NCBI RefSeq assembly: GCF_018854495.1
Contig: NZ_JABBDR010000010.1
Location: forward strand, 19,862-83,861
Source: Acidithiobacillus ferruginosus
GTDB lineage: Bacteria > Pseudomonadota > Gammaproteobacteria > Acidithiobacillales > Acidithiobacillaceae
Length of the DNA stretch: 64,000 bases
Direction: 5' to 3'
The position numbers and the translations under genes were made by a program. Of the stretch, positions 11,364 through 21,139 are shown in pieces. Positions within the stretch are counted from its first letter, which is position 1. Each line of letters begins with the position of its first letter. The notes beneath the pieces are model-generated. The model made no database searches. It was not told the origin of the DNA and was given only the letters and a program-made list of their open reading frames with translations.

Positions 11364-12131
11364 TTAACCGTAGCGACCCGTGATGTAGTCTTCAGTCTGC
11401 TTCTTGCCGGGATTAGTGAATAACTGGTGGGTGGAATCAAATTCCACCATCTCGCCCATATACATAAATGCCGTATAATCAGATACTCGCGCCGCCTGTT
11501 GCATGTTGTGGGTGACGATCAGGATCGTAAACTGATTCCGCAGTTCGCTCACCAGCTCTTCAATCTTGAGGGTGGCGATGGGGTCCAGTGCGGAGGTCGG
11601 TTCATCGAGCAGGATTACCTCCGGTTTCACCGCCACCGCCCGCGCGATACACAGGCGTTGCTGCTGCCCGCCGGACAACCCCAGCCCACTCGTCTTGAGT
11701 TTGTCCTTCACCTCTTCCCAGAGGGCAGCATGGCGCAACGCCTGCTCCACCCGCTCGTCCATCTCCACCTTGCGTAATTTTTCATAGAGCTTGATGCCAA
11801 AGGCAATATTGTCATAGATGGACATGGGGAAAGGCGTTGGCTTCTGAAATACCATGCCGATTTTAGCGCGCAGCATATTCACATCCATGCCGGGAGCGAG
11901 AATATCCTCACCATCCAGCAGGACCTCGCCGGTCGCGCGTTGCCCGGGGTACAGGGAATACATGCGATTGAATACCCGCAGAAGCGTCGACTTGCCGCAA
12001 CCCGACGGCCCGATGAACGCGGTCACCTGATTCTCGGGTATTTCCAGATTGATATCTATGAGGGCCTTGTTGCTCCCGTAAAAAAAATCCAGGTGGCGGA
12101 CGGATATTTTGGTTTTCTGGGGTTCCGACAT
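11364..12131 (-). CDS. pstB: Phosphate ABC transporter ATP-binding protein
   Basis: PstB is the ATPase of the high-affinity phosphate importer. The 255-residue protein has Walker [12 protein letters not shown], the ABC signature [14 protein letters not shown], Walker [13 protein letters not shown] and the switch His in IVTHNMQQA. The frame is open further upstream inside pstA; the ATG at 12131 shares one base with the pstA stop (TAATG) and gives normal length. Confidence 0.97.
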   Translation of the reverse strand: MSEPQKTKISVRHLDFFYGSNKALIDINLEIPENQVTAFIGPSGCGKSTLLRVFNRMYSLYPGQRATGEVLLDGEDILAPGMDVNMLRAKIGMVFQKPTPFPMSIYDNIAFGIKLYEKLRKVEMDERVEQALRHAALWEEVKDKLKTSGLGLSGGQQQRLCIARAVAVKPEVILLDEPTSALDPIATLKIEELVSELRNQFTILIVTHNMQQAARVSDYTAFMYMGEMVEFDSTHQLFTNPGKKQTEDYITGRYG

Positions 12132-12985
12132 TAACGCGGGCTCCTGTCTTTGATAAGGAAGCGGGAAACAAGGCTCAAGACTAGCACAGCCATGGCAGCT
12201 ATCAACGCGCCCGCCCAGGCCAGATGCTGCCATTCCGGATAAGGACTCATGGCAAATTGAAAAATGACTACAGGGACATTGGCGATCGGTTTGTCCAGGT
12301 TCGTGCTGAAAAACTGATTACTGAGCGCCGTGAACAGCAGTGGTGCGGTCTCGCCACTGATTCTCGCCACCGCCAGCAGAACCCCGGTGAGTATACCAGA
12401 ACGTGCGGCCCGATAACTCACCTGAACGATCATCTTCCAGTGGGGCGCCCCCAGGGCCAGAGCCGCCTCGCGCATGGTCCCTGGTACCATACCCAGCATC
12501 TCATCCGTAGTGCGCAGGACGACCGGTAAAAGCAAAATAGCCAGTGACAAAGCCCCGGCAAGACCCGAGAAGCTCCCCATGGGCACCACCACGACTGCGT
12601 AAATAAACAGACCGATCACGATGGACGGTGCGCTGAGCAGAATATCATTAAAAAAACGAATGACTGCCGCAAGTCGGCTGCCTTGCGCAAACTCAGCGAG
12701 ATAGGTGCCGGCCAGGATTCCCACAGGGGTACCGATCATCACCGCCACGCCGATCATCAGCAGGCTGCCCACGAAGGCGTTGCGCAAGCCCCCGATACTG
12801 CCAGGCGCCGGCGTGTCACCTGTAAACAGTTCCATGTTGAGGGCGGTAGCACCATAAGAGAGGGTGGTCCAAAGAATCCAGACCAGCCAGAAGAGGCCAA
12901 ACAGCGTCGTTGCCATGGCCATACCCAGATTAAAGACATTCCAGAAGCGACGGCGCAGATAACGGGCGTTCTTGGCCGTATTCAT
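12131..12985 (-). CDS. pstA: Phosphate ABC transporter permease PstA
   Basis: PstA is one of two membrane subunits of the Pst importer. The 284-residue protein has about six membrane helices and the EAA-loop-like segment [16 protein letters not shown] that contacts PstB. Its ATG overlaps the pstC stop as ATGA. Confidence 0.96.
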   Translation of the reverse strand: MNTAKNARYLRRRFWNVFNLGMAMATTLFGLFWLVWILWTTLSYGATALNMELFTGDTPAPGSIGGLRNAFVGSLLMIGVAVMIGTPVGILAGTYLAEFAQGSRLAAVIRFFNDILLSAPSIVIGLFIYAVVVVPMGSFSGLAGALSLAILLLPVVLRTTDEMLGMVPGTMREAALALGAPHWKMIVQVSYRAARSGILTGVLLAVARISGETAPLLFTALSNQFFSTNLDKPIANVPVVIFQFAMSPYPEWQHLAWAGALIAAMAVLVLSLVSRFLIKDRSPR

Positions 12986-14004
12986 AAACCCACCTTCCCT
13001 TGCCCCTGACCGAGACGCCAGAGCATCAGTTTGGCCAGCACCAGCACCACGAAGGTAATGATGAAGAGAATGAAACCCAAGGCCATGAGCGCCGACTTGT
13101 ACATGGGTGAAAAGGCCTCGGCAAACTCGTTCGCCAGCGCGGCGGCGATGGAGTTTCCGGCGTCGAGCAAAGAGATATGGAGGTCGTGGGCATTACCGAT
13201 CACAAAGGTTACCGCCATGGTTTCGCCAAGGGCACGGCCCAGACCGAGGAACACCCCGCCGACTACCGCCGTACGGGTATAAGGGAGAACCACATGGCGT
13301 GCCACTTCCCAAGTCGTGGCACCCAGGCCATAGGCCGACTCTTTGAGCATCGCTGGCACGACCAGAAAAACATCGCGCATGATCGCGGAAATAAAGGGGA
13401 TCACCATGATGGCCAGAATGATACCGGCAGTCAGCATACCAATGCCCATCGGCGGGCCGCGAAACAACGCACCGATACCGGGCAGAGCACCCAGATGATC
13501 ATTGAGCCAAGGCTCTGCGCTACCCAAAACCGGCGCAAAGACGAAAAGACCCCACATGCCGAAGATGATACTGGGGATACCCGCCAGCAGTTCAATGGCG
13601 CTGCCGATCGGTTGGCGCAACCATTCTGGCGCGAGTTCACTGATAAATAAGGCGATACCGAAACTGATGGGCACGGCGATCAGCAGGGCGGTCAGGGAGC
13701 TGACCAAAGTCCCGTAAATCGGTACCAGAGCGCCGAAGTTCTCCGTAACCGGATCCCAGGCATCGCTCCAGAAAAAAGCGAAGCCAAAATGATGAAAAGC
13801 TTCCCACCCGCGCAAAAAGAGGGACAACGCCACCCCGACCAGCAGGAGCAGGACCAAAAAGGCGAGCCCACCCGTCAGCCAGCGGAATCTCCGATCCATG
13901 GCATGTAGGCGCCGTGATCGGGCGGGGCTGATGCGAGATGGCACAGCGGGGGACGGCACCGCCACCATCCGCATTTCCAACTCTGCGTCGCGGGTATCGT
14001 CCAT
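12982..14004 (-). CDS. pstC: Phosphate ABC transporter permease PstC
   Basis: PstC pairs with PstA to form the channel. The 340-residue protein carries a hydrophilic N-terminal tail of about 45 residues, a first helix (GGLAFLVLLLLVGVALSLFL), and the EAA-like segment KESAYGLGATTWEVARHVV. It starts 8 bases after the pstS stop. Confidence 0.96.
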   Translation of the reverse strand: MDDTRDAELEMRMVAVPSPAVPSRISPARSRRLHAMDRRFRWLTGGLAFLVLLLLVGVALSLFLRGWEAFHHFGFAFFWSDAWDPVTENFGALVPIYGTLVSSLTALLIAVPISFGIALFISELAPEWLRQPIGSAIELLAGIPSIIFGMWGLFVFAPVLGSAEPWLNDHLGALPGIGALFRGPPMGIGMLTAGIILAIMVIPFISAIMRDVFLVVPAMLKESAYGLGATTWEVARHVVLPYTRTAVVGGVFLGLGRALGETMAVTFVIGNAHDLHISLLDAGNSIAAALANEFAEAFSPMYKSALMALGFILFIITFVVLVLAKLMLWRLGQGQGKVGL

Positions 14005-14012
14005 ATCTTAGC

Positions 14013-15032
14013 TCACTGGCCCAGATTCCTTTTCCAGTATGCCTCGATCTGCGTCACCGTAGTTTTTGGTAATGGCACATAATCCAGGCTCCTGGCTTCC
14101 GCTTGCGCCTGCGGGGCTGTCAGGAACCAGCGTGCAAATTTCAGGACTCCGGCATTAACCGTCTTATCGACGTCCTGGCGCATAAGGATGTAAGTCGCAG
14201 CGGAAATGGGCCAACTCTGGGCACCCGGCTGGTTGGTGAGAATCATGTAGAAATCCTCTACCTTGGTAAAGTCCGCATTCGCCGCGGCGGCCTGGAAAGT
14301 AGCCAGATCAGGGGCCACCACCTTGCCCGCGGCATTGATCATTTTGCCGTAAGCCATGTGATTTTCCTTGGCGTAGGCATATTCCACGTAGCCGATGGCA
14401 CCAGGAATCCGCTGTACATATGCAGCGACGCCCGCATTACCCTTGCCGCCCACACCGACGGGCCAGGAAACAGCCGTGTTATCGCCCACCCGTTGCTTCC
14501 ATTCCGGGCTGACCTTGGCCAGATAATTGGTAAAGTTGAAGGTAGTGCCGGAACCGTCAGAACGATGGACCACCGTGATATTCATATCCGGCAGCTTAAC
14601 GCCCTTATTGAGGTCGGCAATGGCCGCGTCGTTCCATTTCTTGATCTTACCCAGGTAAATACCGGTGAGTACGGTGCCGTTGAAGGTCAGTTCACCGGGC
14701 TTTATACCGGGGACATTCACAACAGGGGTAATGCCAATAATCACTGCCGGAAACTGGACGAGATGGTCTTTGTTGAGATATTCAGGCTTGAGAGGCATGT
14801 CGCTGTTGGCGAAAGCGACGGTTTTGGCCTTGATTTGGGCAATCCCGCCACCAGAACCGATGGCCTGATAATTCACCATGGTGCCGGTTTTTTGTTGGTA
14901 AGTTTCCGCCCATTTGGACAGGACGGGATAAATGGCCGTGCCGCCTGCGGCGGAAATGGTTTCCGCCTGCACCAGCCCTGCTACACCCAGGCTCATCACG
15001 CCCAACACAAAAGCCACACCCTTGGTCTTCAT
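14013..15032 (-). CDS. pstS: Periplasmic phosphate-binding protein
   Basis: PstS captures phosphate in the periplasm for PstCAB. The 339-residue protein has a signal peptide ending VQA before ETISAAGGTAIYPVL, and the phosphate-binding motifs GSGGGIAQI and HRSDGSGTTFNFTNYL. The start codon follows GGGAGC. It is first in pstSCAB-phoU-ppx and lies behind a Pho box. Confidence 0.97.
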   Translation of the reverse strand: MKTKGVAFVLGVMSLGVAGLVQAETISAAGGTAIYPVLSKWAETYQQKTGTMVNYQAIGSGGGIAQIKAKTVAFANSDMPLKPEYLNKDHLVQFPAVIIGITPVVNVPGIKPGELTFNGTVLTGIYLGKIKKWNDAAIADLNKGVKLPDMNITVVHRSDGSGTTFNFTNYLAKVSPEWKQRVGDNTAVSWPVGVGGKGNAGVAAYVQRIPGAIGYVEYAYAKENHMAYGKMINAAGKVVAPDLATFQAAAANADFTKVEDFYMILTNQPGAQSWPISAATYILMRQDVDKTVNAGVLKFARWFLTAPQAQAEARSLDYVPLPKTTVTQIEAYWKRNLGQ

Positions 15033-15076
15033 GATGTCACGCTCCCTATACAGGTTTAGTGAAAAGCTGCACAGAG

Positions 15077-15110
15077 ACTATAGCAAGGTTTTATTACCGT
15101 TTTATGACAC
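15077..15110 (-). promoter_or_regulatory. Pho box and -10 element for pstS
   Basis: On the minus strand two 11-base direct repeats, GTGTCATAAAA and CGGTAATAAAA (15110-15089), match the PhoB box pattern of tandem CTGTCAT-like repeats. A TATAGT -10 (15082-15077) lies six bases further on. The box overlaps the last codons of phoR. PhoB is encoded at 16492-17223, so autonomous phosphate control of pst is very likely. Confidence 0.8.
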
Positions 15111-16430
15111 TGCGGAGTCGGAGGAAAAACTGCGGGCGAGATGGAGCGGAAAATGCGCAGTAAAAGTGGTTCCCTTACCCACTTCACTCGCCACTTCCAG
15201 ATGCCCCTGATAACGCTCGACAGCGTGACGGACAATGGCCAGTCCCAACCCTGTACCCCCCATGCGTCGGGAGCGGCCTTTATCCACCCGATAAAAACGC
15301 TCGGTGATACGCTGCAAGTGCTCGGTAGCGATACCATCGCCGGTATCCTGCACCACCAAACGCAGATCGCCCGAGCGACGCTCCCAGCGCACGCTGACGG
15401 TGCGGTCTGCCGGGGTATATTTGATGGCGTTTTCCAATAAATTTCGGATGATACTGGTCAGATCGATGGTTTCTGCGAAAATGCCCAAGCCGCCATCCAG
15501 CGCCGTGTCGATCTGCAAACGTTTTTGCACTATGGCGGGCGCCAGGGTGTCCAGCGTGTTGTGTATCATATCCGCGAGCATGAGCGTTTCGCAGTGTTCC
15601 GGATTCGCCTCGGCGGCCTCCATACGTGCCAGAGACAGCAAGTCTTCGACCAAAGACTGCATGCGCAGCGTCTGCTGTTCCATGAGACGAAGTTGACTAC
15701 CCACCTCATCGTCGGCAGCGATGGGACTGTCCAGCATGTTTTCCAGGAAACCGCGTACCACCGTCAGCGGGCTGCGCAACTCATGGGAGACGTTGGCTAC
15801 GAAGTCCTGACGGACCTGTTCAAGCTGACGGATACGGGTCACGTCCCGGAAGATGACCAAAGCACCCGCATCGGCGAGGGGATAGCGCATGCCTTCCAAA
15901 ATCTGTTGTGCATCTGCCGGGGCCGGGAGCTGCAGGCTGGGCGGACCTTCGCCGGCGAGAAAGGCGCGCAGATGCGGAGTTCGCAGCCAGAAGGCCAGCG
16001 GCTTGCCCGCGTCATCGGGCCATTGCAGTTGCAGCAAGCGGATACCCGAAGGATTCACCCAGAGCAATTGGCCACGCTCGTCCATCAATACCACAACATC
16101 GGGCATTGCCTGCAAGGCGTCACGCAACTGTACGATCTGGGCACTGAGCTGGCGGTGCTGCGCCTCCTGATCACGCCGCCAGTGGTAACCCTCGGCAAAC
16201 GTCTCCTCCCACATTCCCCCCGCCAGCGGGGGTAACAAGGTATACGGGTTACGGAACCAAGCGCTGAAGCTCTGGGATTGCTGGCGATGCCATCCGACCC
16301 AGAGCGCCAGCAAGAAAGCGATGATCACCAGCGGGAGGTAGGACCAGGCGTGCAGATCATCGGCGGCCAGAAAAATCGGAATCAGCGCCCAGACCGCTAC
16401 GGGGTAAAACCAGGCACGGAGGTACTTCAC
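15102..16430 (-). CDS. phoR: Phosphate-regulon sensor histidine kinase PhoR
   Basis: PhoR phosphorylates PhoB when phosphate is low. It has two N-terminal membrane helices, a PAS-like domain (ALQAMPDVVVLMDERGQLLWVN region), the HisKA box with FVANVSHELRSPLTVV (catalytic His), and an HATPase domain with the N box NLLENAIKYTP, DTGDGI and GGTGLGLAIV. The frame is open to a GTG at 16532 overlapping phoB, but the GTG at 16430 puts the first helix near the N-terminus as in other PhoR proteins (442 residues). The start is thus uncertain. Confidence 0.93.
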   Translation of the reverse strand: MKYLRAWFYPVAVWALIPIFLAADDLHAWSYLPLVIIAFLLALWVGWHRQQSQSFSAWFRNPYTLLPPLAGGMWEETFAEGYHWRRDQEAQHRQLSAQIVQLRDALQAMPDVVVLMDERGQLLWVNPSGIRLLQLQWPDDAGKPLAFWLRTPHLRAFLAGEGPPSLQLPAPADAQQILEGMRYPLADAGALVIFRDVTRIRQLEQVRQDFVANVSHELRSPLTVVRGFLENMLDSPIAADDEVGSQLRLMEQQTLRMQSLVEDLLSLARMEAAEANPEHCETLMLADMIHNTLDTLAPAIVQKRLQIDTALDGGLGIFAETIDLTSIIRNLLENAIKYTPADRTVSVRWERRSGDLRLVVQDTGDGIATEHLQRITERFYRVDKGRSRRMGGTGLGLAIVRHAVERYQGHLEVASEVGKGTTFTAHFPLHLARSFSSDSAVS

Positions 16431-16491
16431 GCCGGAAAGATATCCCGGTGTGTGCTGCGGCCTGCTGAACGCGCAAAAGCTGGCACACCAG

Positions 16492-17223
16492 TCATCGCTC
16501 GTCCACCACTTCCCGCTGGAAACCCAAGGCACTGCAGCGATAGCCTTCGCCCCTGACAGTTTCGATGATCTGGGCGTAACCGTGGTGTTCCAGCCCCCGA
16601 CGCAAACGGCGAATGTGGACGTCGACCGTGCGCTCTTCGATAAAACTCTGCCGTCCCCAGATCTGATCGAGCAGCATATCCCGCGAAAAGACCCGTTCCG
16701 GGTTGGTCACAAAAAGACGCAAAAGACGAAACTCGGTAGGCCCGAGATGAACCTGTACCTCACCGGCGTAGACCCGATGCGCGCGCAGATCCACATGCAG
16801 GTCGCCAAGCCGTACCCGGCCCGCCGCCGTACCGCCGTAACTGCGCCGCAGCAGGGCATTGACCCGCGCCACCAGTTCCCGCGGAGAAAAGGGTTTGGCC
16901 AGATAATCATCCGCACCTGATTCCAGACCATGCACCCTGTCACCCTCCTCACCGCGCGCGGTAAGGAGAATGATGGGCAGCTTCCGGGTCTCTTCACGAC
17001 GGCGCAGCATACGGCACCATGCCAGGCCATTTTCGCCCGGAAGCATCCAGTCAAGCACCAGCAACTGCGGCCCCCAGGTCTGGAGTACCGCTTCCGCCGA
17101 TTCGACGCTGCCCTCACAGCGGACGTCAAAGCCATTACGCTGCAGGGTAACGCGCAGGAGTTCCTGAATGCCTTCCTCATCCTCCACTACCAGGACACGG
17201 GAGGATACCTTGTCTTCGTCCAT
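16492..17223 (-). CDS. phoB: Phosphate-regulon response regulator PhoB
   Basis: PhoB binds Pho boxes when phosphorylated. The 243-residue protein has a receiver domain (VLVVEDEEGI, phosphoacceptor Asp in LLVLDWMLPGENG, Lys in LAKPFSPRELVARV) and a winged-helix DNA-binding domain (LGPTEFRLLRLFV, RTVDVHIRRLRRGLE, IETVRGEGYRC). I chose the ATG at 17223, which has AGGCAGG in place, over upstream in-frame starts. phoR follows on the same strand. Confidence 0.95.
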   Translation of the reverse strand: MDEDKVSSRVLVVEDEEGIQELLRVTLQRNGFDVRCEGSVESAEAVLQTWGPQLLVLDWMLPGENGLAWCRMLRRREETRKLPIILLTARGEEGDRVHGLESGADDYLAKPFSPRELVARVNALLRRSYGGTAAGRVRLGDLHVDLRAHRVYAGEVQVHLGPTEFRLLRLFVTNPERVFSRDMLLDQIWGRQSFIEERTVDVHIRRLRRGLEHHGYAQIIETVRGEGYRCSALGFQREVVDER

Positions 17224-17342
17224 ACCTGCCTTTTGCCCGGATACGCCCATCGTTCGCTTATTGTGGCGCAAGCCCTGGCGGAATGCCAAGACGTTGCACA
17301 CCAAAATAACCCCGTCAGTACAGGATGGGAAGGGTCATGTTC

Positions 17343-18599
<1,257 letters not shown>

Positions 18600-18802
18600 A
18601 AGTTTTGCTCCGAAAACACCGGCCTCGCCACAAGGGCGCCAGTCTATGGCAGACGCTTCATCAAGGTGGGGACCAGTGCGACGCGCGTCATGCAGACTGA
18701 GGCATGACGGCAAGCGCACTCTAACAGAACAGATTACCCATTACGAGTGATAAATGGTGACGGCCATATCCAGACGAAAGCGCTGGAGTGCCCAGGAAGC
18801 AA

Positions 18803-19300
18803 TCAGGGACCGCGCTGTGGCTGCCGCGACTTGTCCGGAGGACGCCGATCTGGATGCTGCCCGGGGCGCTGCGGAGGTGGCGCGAAGCGTGGCCGCTGCC
18901 CTTCCGGAGCCTGCGCCCCGTAGCCCGGGAAAACCTGCGGAGGTGAAACGAATCGCCCCGGCGCACCCATGGGCGCGCGCGGTGGTGGCGGCAAAGGTAC
19001 ACCCACGGGCGGTCTGGGCGGCAGCGGTATCCCGCGGCGCATGGGCGGCGGCGGCGCCGCAAAATAACGGTAATAATAGGACCGCGGATAGTAGTTCCAC
19101 AGTTGGGTCTGAAAATACAATTGCGGGGTGTAATACCGGGCGTAAGCACTGGGTGGATACCAGTAGCCAACCGCAGGATAGCCGCTGTAATACCCCTGGC
19201 TCCCATAAGCATAATAATCATAGCCGGTGGGGTATACGGCGCAACCCGCACCCGCCCCGAGCAGCAAGCCGGCCATGACCACGAATCGTGATTTTTTCAT
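18803..19300 (-). CDS. Tyr/Pro-rich putative lipoprotein, unknown function
   Basis: The 165-residue protein starts with a short basic stretch and hydrophobic segment (MKKSRFVVMAGLLLGAGAGC) that ends in a lipobox-like AGC, so it is probably a lipoprotein although position -3 is Gly. After that come about 55 residues very rich in Tyr and Gly (YDYYAYGSQGYYSGY, YYPRSYYYRYF), then a Pro/Arg-rich tail with repeated PPPP and PRPP runs. GGAGGGAGAC before the ATG is an excellent ribosome site. I do not recognise a domain; extracytoplasmic low-complexity protein is all that can be said. It is divergent from the CDF exporter. Confidence 0.72.
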   Translation of the reverse strand: MKKSRFVVMAGLLLGAGAGCAVYPTGYDYYAYGSQGYYSGYPAVGYWYPPSAYARYYTPQLYFQTQLWNYYPRSYYYRYFAAPPPPMRRGIPLPPRPPVGVPLPPPPRAPMGAPGRFVSPPQVFPGYGAQAPEGQRPRFAPPPQRPGQHPDRRPPDKSRQPQRGP

Positions 19301-19444
19301 ACGTCTCCCTCCAATTCGCAGCGATGCCACGTGGCATACGCAGTTCTCGCCCTGAGCCGCAGCCACCAATTCGTGAAGAACACCGCGGAGTGGCGCCAGG
19401 GGTTTTAATGAGTCATATTCTACCAAAATGCTGAGGAGCGCCAT

Positions 19445-20413
19445 ATGGCACACGGCCACACCGATCATACAGAATCCCCGCATACCCATGCGCCCCCTCA
19501 TGATCACGGACACAGCCATGGAGCGCATGGTCACGCCCCCGTGAATGGCCGTGCTTTTGCGATCGGCATTGGACTCAATCTGAGCTTCGTACTGACCGAG
19601 GCGGTGTTCGGAGTGCTTGGACATTCCCTCGCGTTGCTCGCAGACGCCGGCCATAATCTCAGCGACGTTCTGGGGCTGCTCATGGCTTGGGGAGCGAGTG
19701 CCCTTGCCAACCGCCCCCCTTCGGGGCGATTTACCTATGGACTACGCAGCTCGTCCATTCTCGCCGCGCTGGCGAACGCCGTCTTTCTGCTGGTGGTCAC
19801 CGGCGGCATCGCCTGGGAAGCCATTGAGCGGCTGCTGCACCCGGCCTCTGTAGCAAGCTTCATCGTCATCGGTGTGGCGGCCTTCGGGGTAGTGATCAAC
19901 ACGGGAACGGCCCTGCTCTTCATGTCGGGGCGAAAAGGCGACTTGAATATCCGTGCGGCGTTTTTGCACATGGCAGGCGACGCAGCCATCTCTTTTGGCG
20001 TAGTCGTTGCGGGGATCGTGATGCTGTTCACCCACTGGTTCTGGCTAGACTCTGCGGCCAGCCTGCTGATCAGCGCGTTGATTGTGATGGCCACCTGGGG
20101 TTTATTGCGTGACTCCGCCCATCTGGCGCTGCACGGCGTCCCCCCGGGTATCGACACCGACGCAGTACGGGTTTATTTGCTTGGGTTACCCAACGTCACG
20201 GCCGTGCATGACCTGCACATCTGGGCCATGAGCACCACCGAAACCGCGCTGACTGCGCATCTGGTCATGCCCGACGGCTATCCCGGCGATGCGCTGCTCC
20301 ATGAAATTGGTGAGGAATTGCGTGCGCATTTTCAGATCGTCCATCCTACCTTGCAAGTGGAAACAGGCGATCCGGGCCATCCCTGCAAGCTGGCCGGGGA
20401 GCATCTGGTATAA
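19445..20413 (+). CDS. Cation diffusion facilitator metal exporter (CzcD/ZitB type)
   Basis: CDF proteins export Zn, Co, Cd or similar ions in exchange for protons. The 322-residue protein has a His-rich cytosolic N-tail (about 12 His in the first 31 residues), six membrane helices, the metal-site pattern HSLALLADAGHNLSDVLGL with HxxxD, a second HMAGDAAISFG site, and a C-terminal ferredoxin-like domain (VHDLHIWAMSTTETALTAHL). GAGGAG precedes the ATG. The His-rich tail and HD sites suggest zinc, but the substrate is not proven. Confidence 0.93.
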   Translation: MAHGHTDHTESPHTHAPPHDHGHSHGAHGHAPVNGRAFAIGIGLNLSFVLTEAVFGVLGHSLALLADAGHNLSDVLGLLMAWGASALANRPPSGRFTYGLRSSSILAALANAVFLLVVTGGIAWEAIERLLHPASVASFIVIGVAAFGVVINTGTALLFMSGRKGDLNIRAAFLHMAGDAAISFGVVVAGIVMLFTHWFWLDSAASLLISALIVMATWGLLRDSAHLALHGVPPGIDTDAVRVYLLGLPNVTAVHDLHIWAMSTTETALTAHLVMPDGYPGDALLHEIGEELRAHFQIVHPTLQVETGDPGHPCKLAGEHLV

Positions 20414-20484
20414 GATGGCGGCAGACCTGACATGGCCCCTACCGGGCGTGCCAGAATCTGCGCCTCCACCGCATATCATTGATC

Positions 20485-21126
20485 TCAATGCAGACCGGAC
20501 AGATAAGCCGCCACGTCCTGCATTTGCCGGTTTGTCAGCTTTTCTGCCACAGGCTGCATGATGGGATTCACCCGGTTTCCATCATGCAGATAGGTTAGCT
20601 GCTGAACGATATATCCATATCGCTGCCCGGCCAACCGCGGAAATATCCCTCGACCTGTCGCGTTTACGGCGTGGCAGGCCATACACGCGGGAACACCCTG
20701 TGCAGCGATGCCCTGCAGGAATATCTGCTTACCCGCGGACACCCCGGGACGTGGCGAGGACGCGCTGTGCATGGGCGATTGCGCCGCATAATACTTCGCA
20801 ACCAACTGGATTTCCTGCTGAGTCATGGCCTGGGCGACAGGCCACATGTAAATCTGCGCATTTTGATCCGCACGGGTATGCGATTTGAACTGCTTCAGTT
20901 GCCATGCCAGATATTGCACCTGCTGACCACCCAGGCGCGGAACCATCGGATAGATGGTATTTTCGCCGGTCTGCCCGTGGCAGATCATGCATGACTGATG
21001 GACAGATTGTGGCACCTGCGCCAGTGCCGGACTTGCGCCCAATATCGCCAACACTATGGCGGCACTGCAGATAACTCCCTTCTTTTTGGAAGAAGCGAAA
21101 CGGTTCGATGATAATACAGGATACAT
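20485..21126 (-). CDS. Diheme c4-type cytochrome c, partner of the Cyc2-like protein
   Basis: This is a periplasmic electron carrier. The 213-residue protein has a signal peptide ending ALA and two c4-like halves, each with one heme site: CMICH (near residue 46) and CMACH (near residue 146), with candidate Met ligands later in each half (for example IYMWPVAQ and NPIMQPVAEKL). The ATG at 21126 is eight bases from AGGAGG; an upstream in-frame GTG is less well placed. It starts 13 bases after the Cyc2-like gene stop, so the two are surely co-transcribed. The pair has the same order as cyc2-cyc1 of the rus operon of Acidithiobacillus ferrooxidans, but no oxidase follows. The role in iron or sulfur electron transfer is inference. 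Confidence 0.92.
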   Translation of the reverse strand: MYPVLSSNRFASSKKKGVICSAAIVLAILGASPALAQVPQSVHQSCMICHGQTGENTIYPMVPRLGGQQVQYLAWQLKQFKSHTRADQNAQIYMWPVAQAMTQQEIQLVAKYYAAQSPMHSASSPRPGVSAGKQIFLQGIAAQGVPACMACHAVNATGRGIFPRLAGQRYGYIVQQLTYLHDGNRVNPIMQPVAEKLTNRQMQDVAAYLSGLH

Positions 21127-21139
21127 AGCCACCCCCTCC

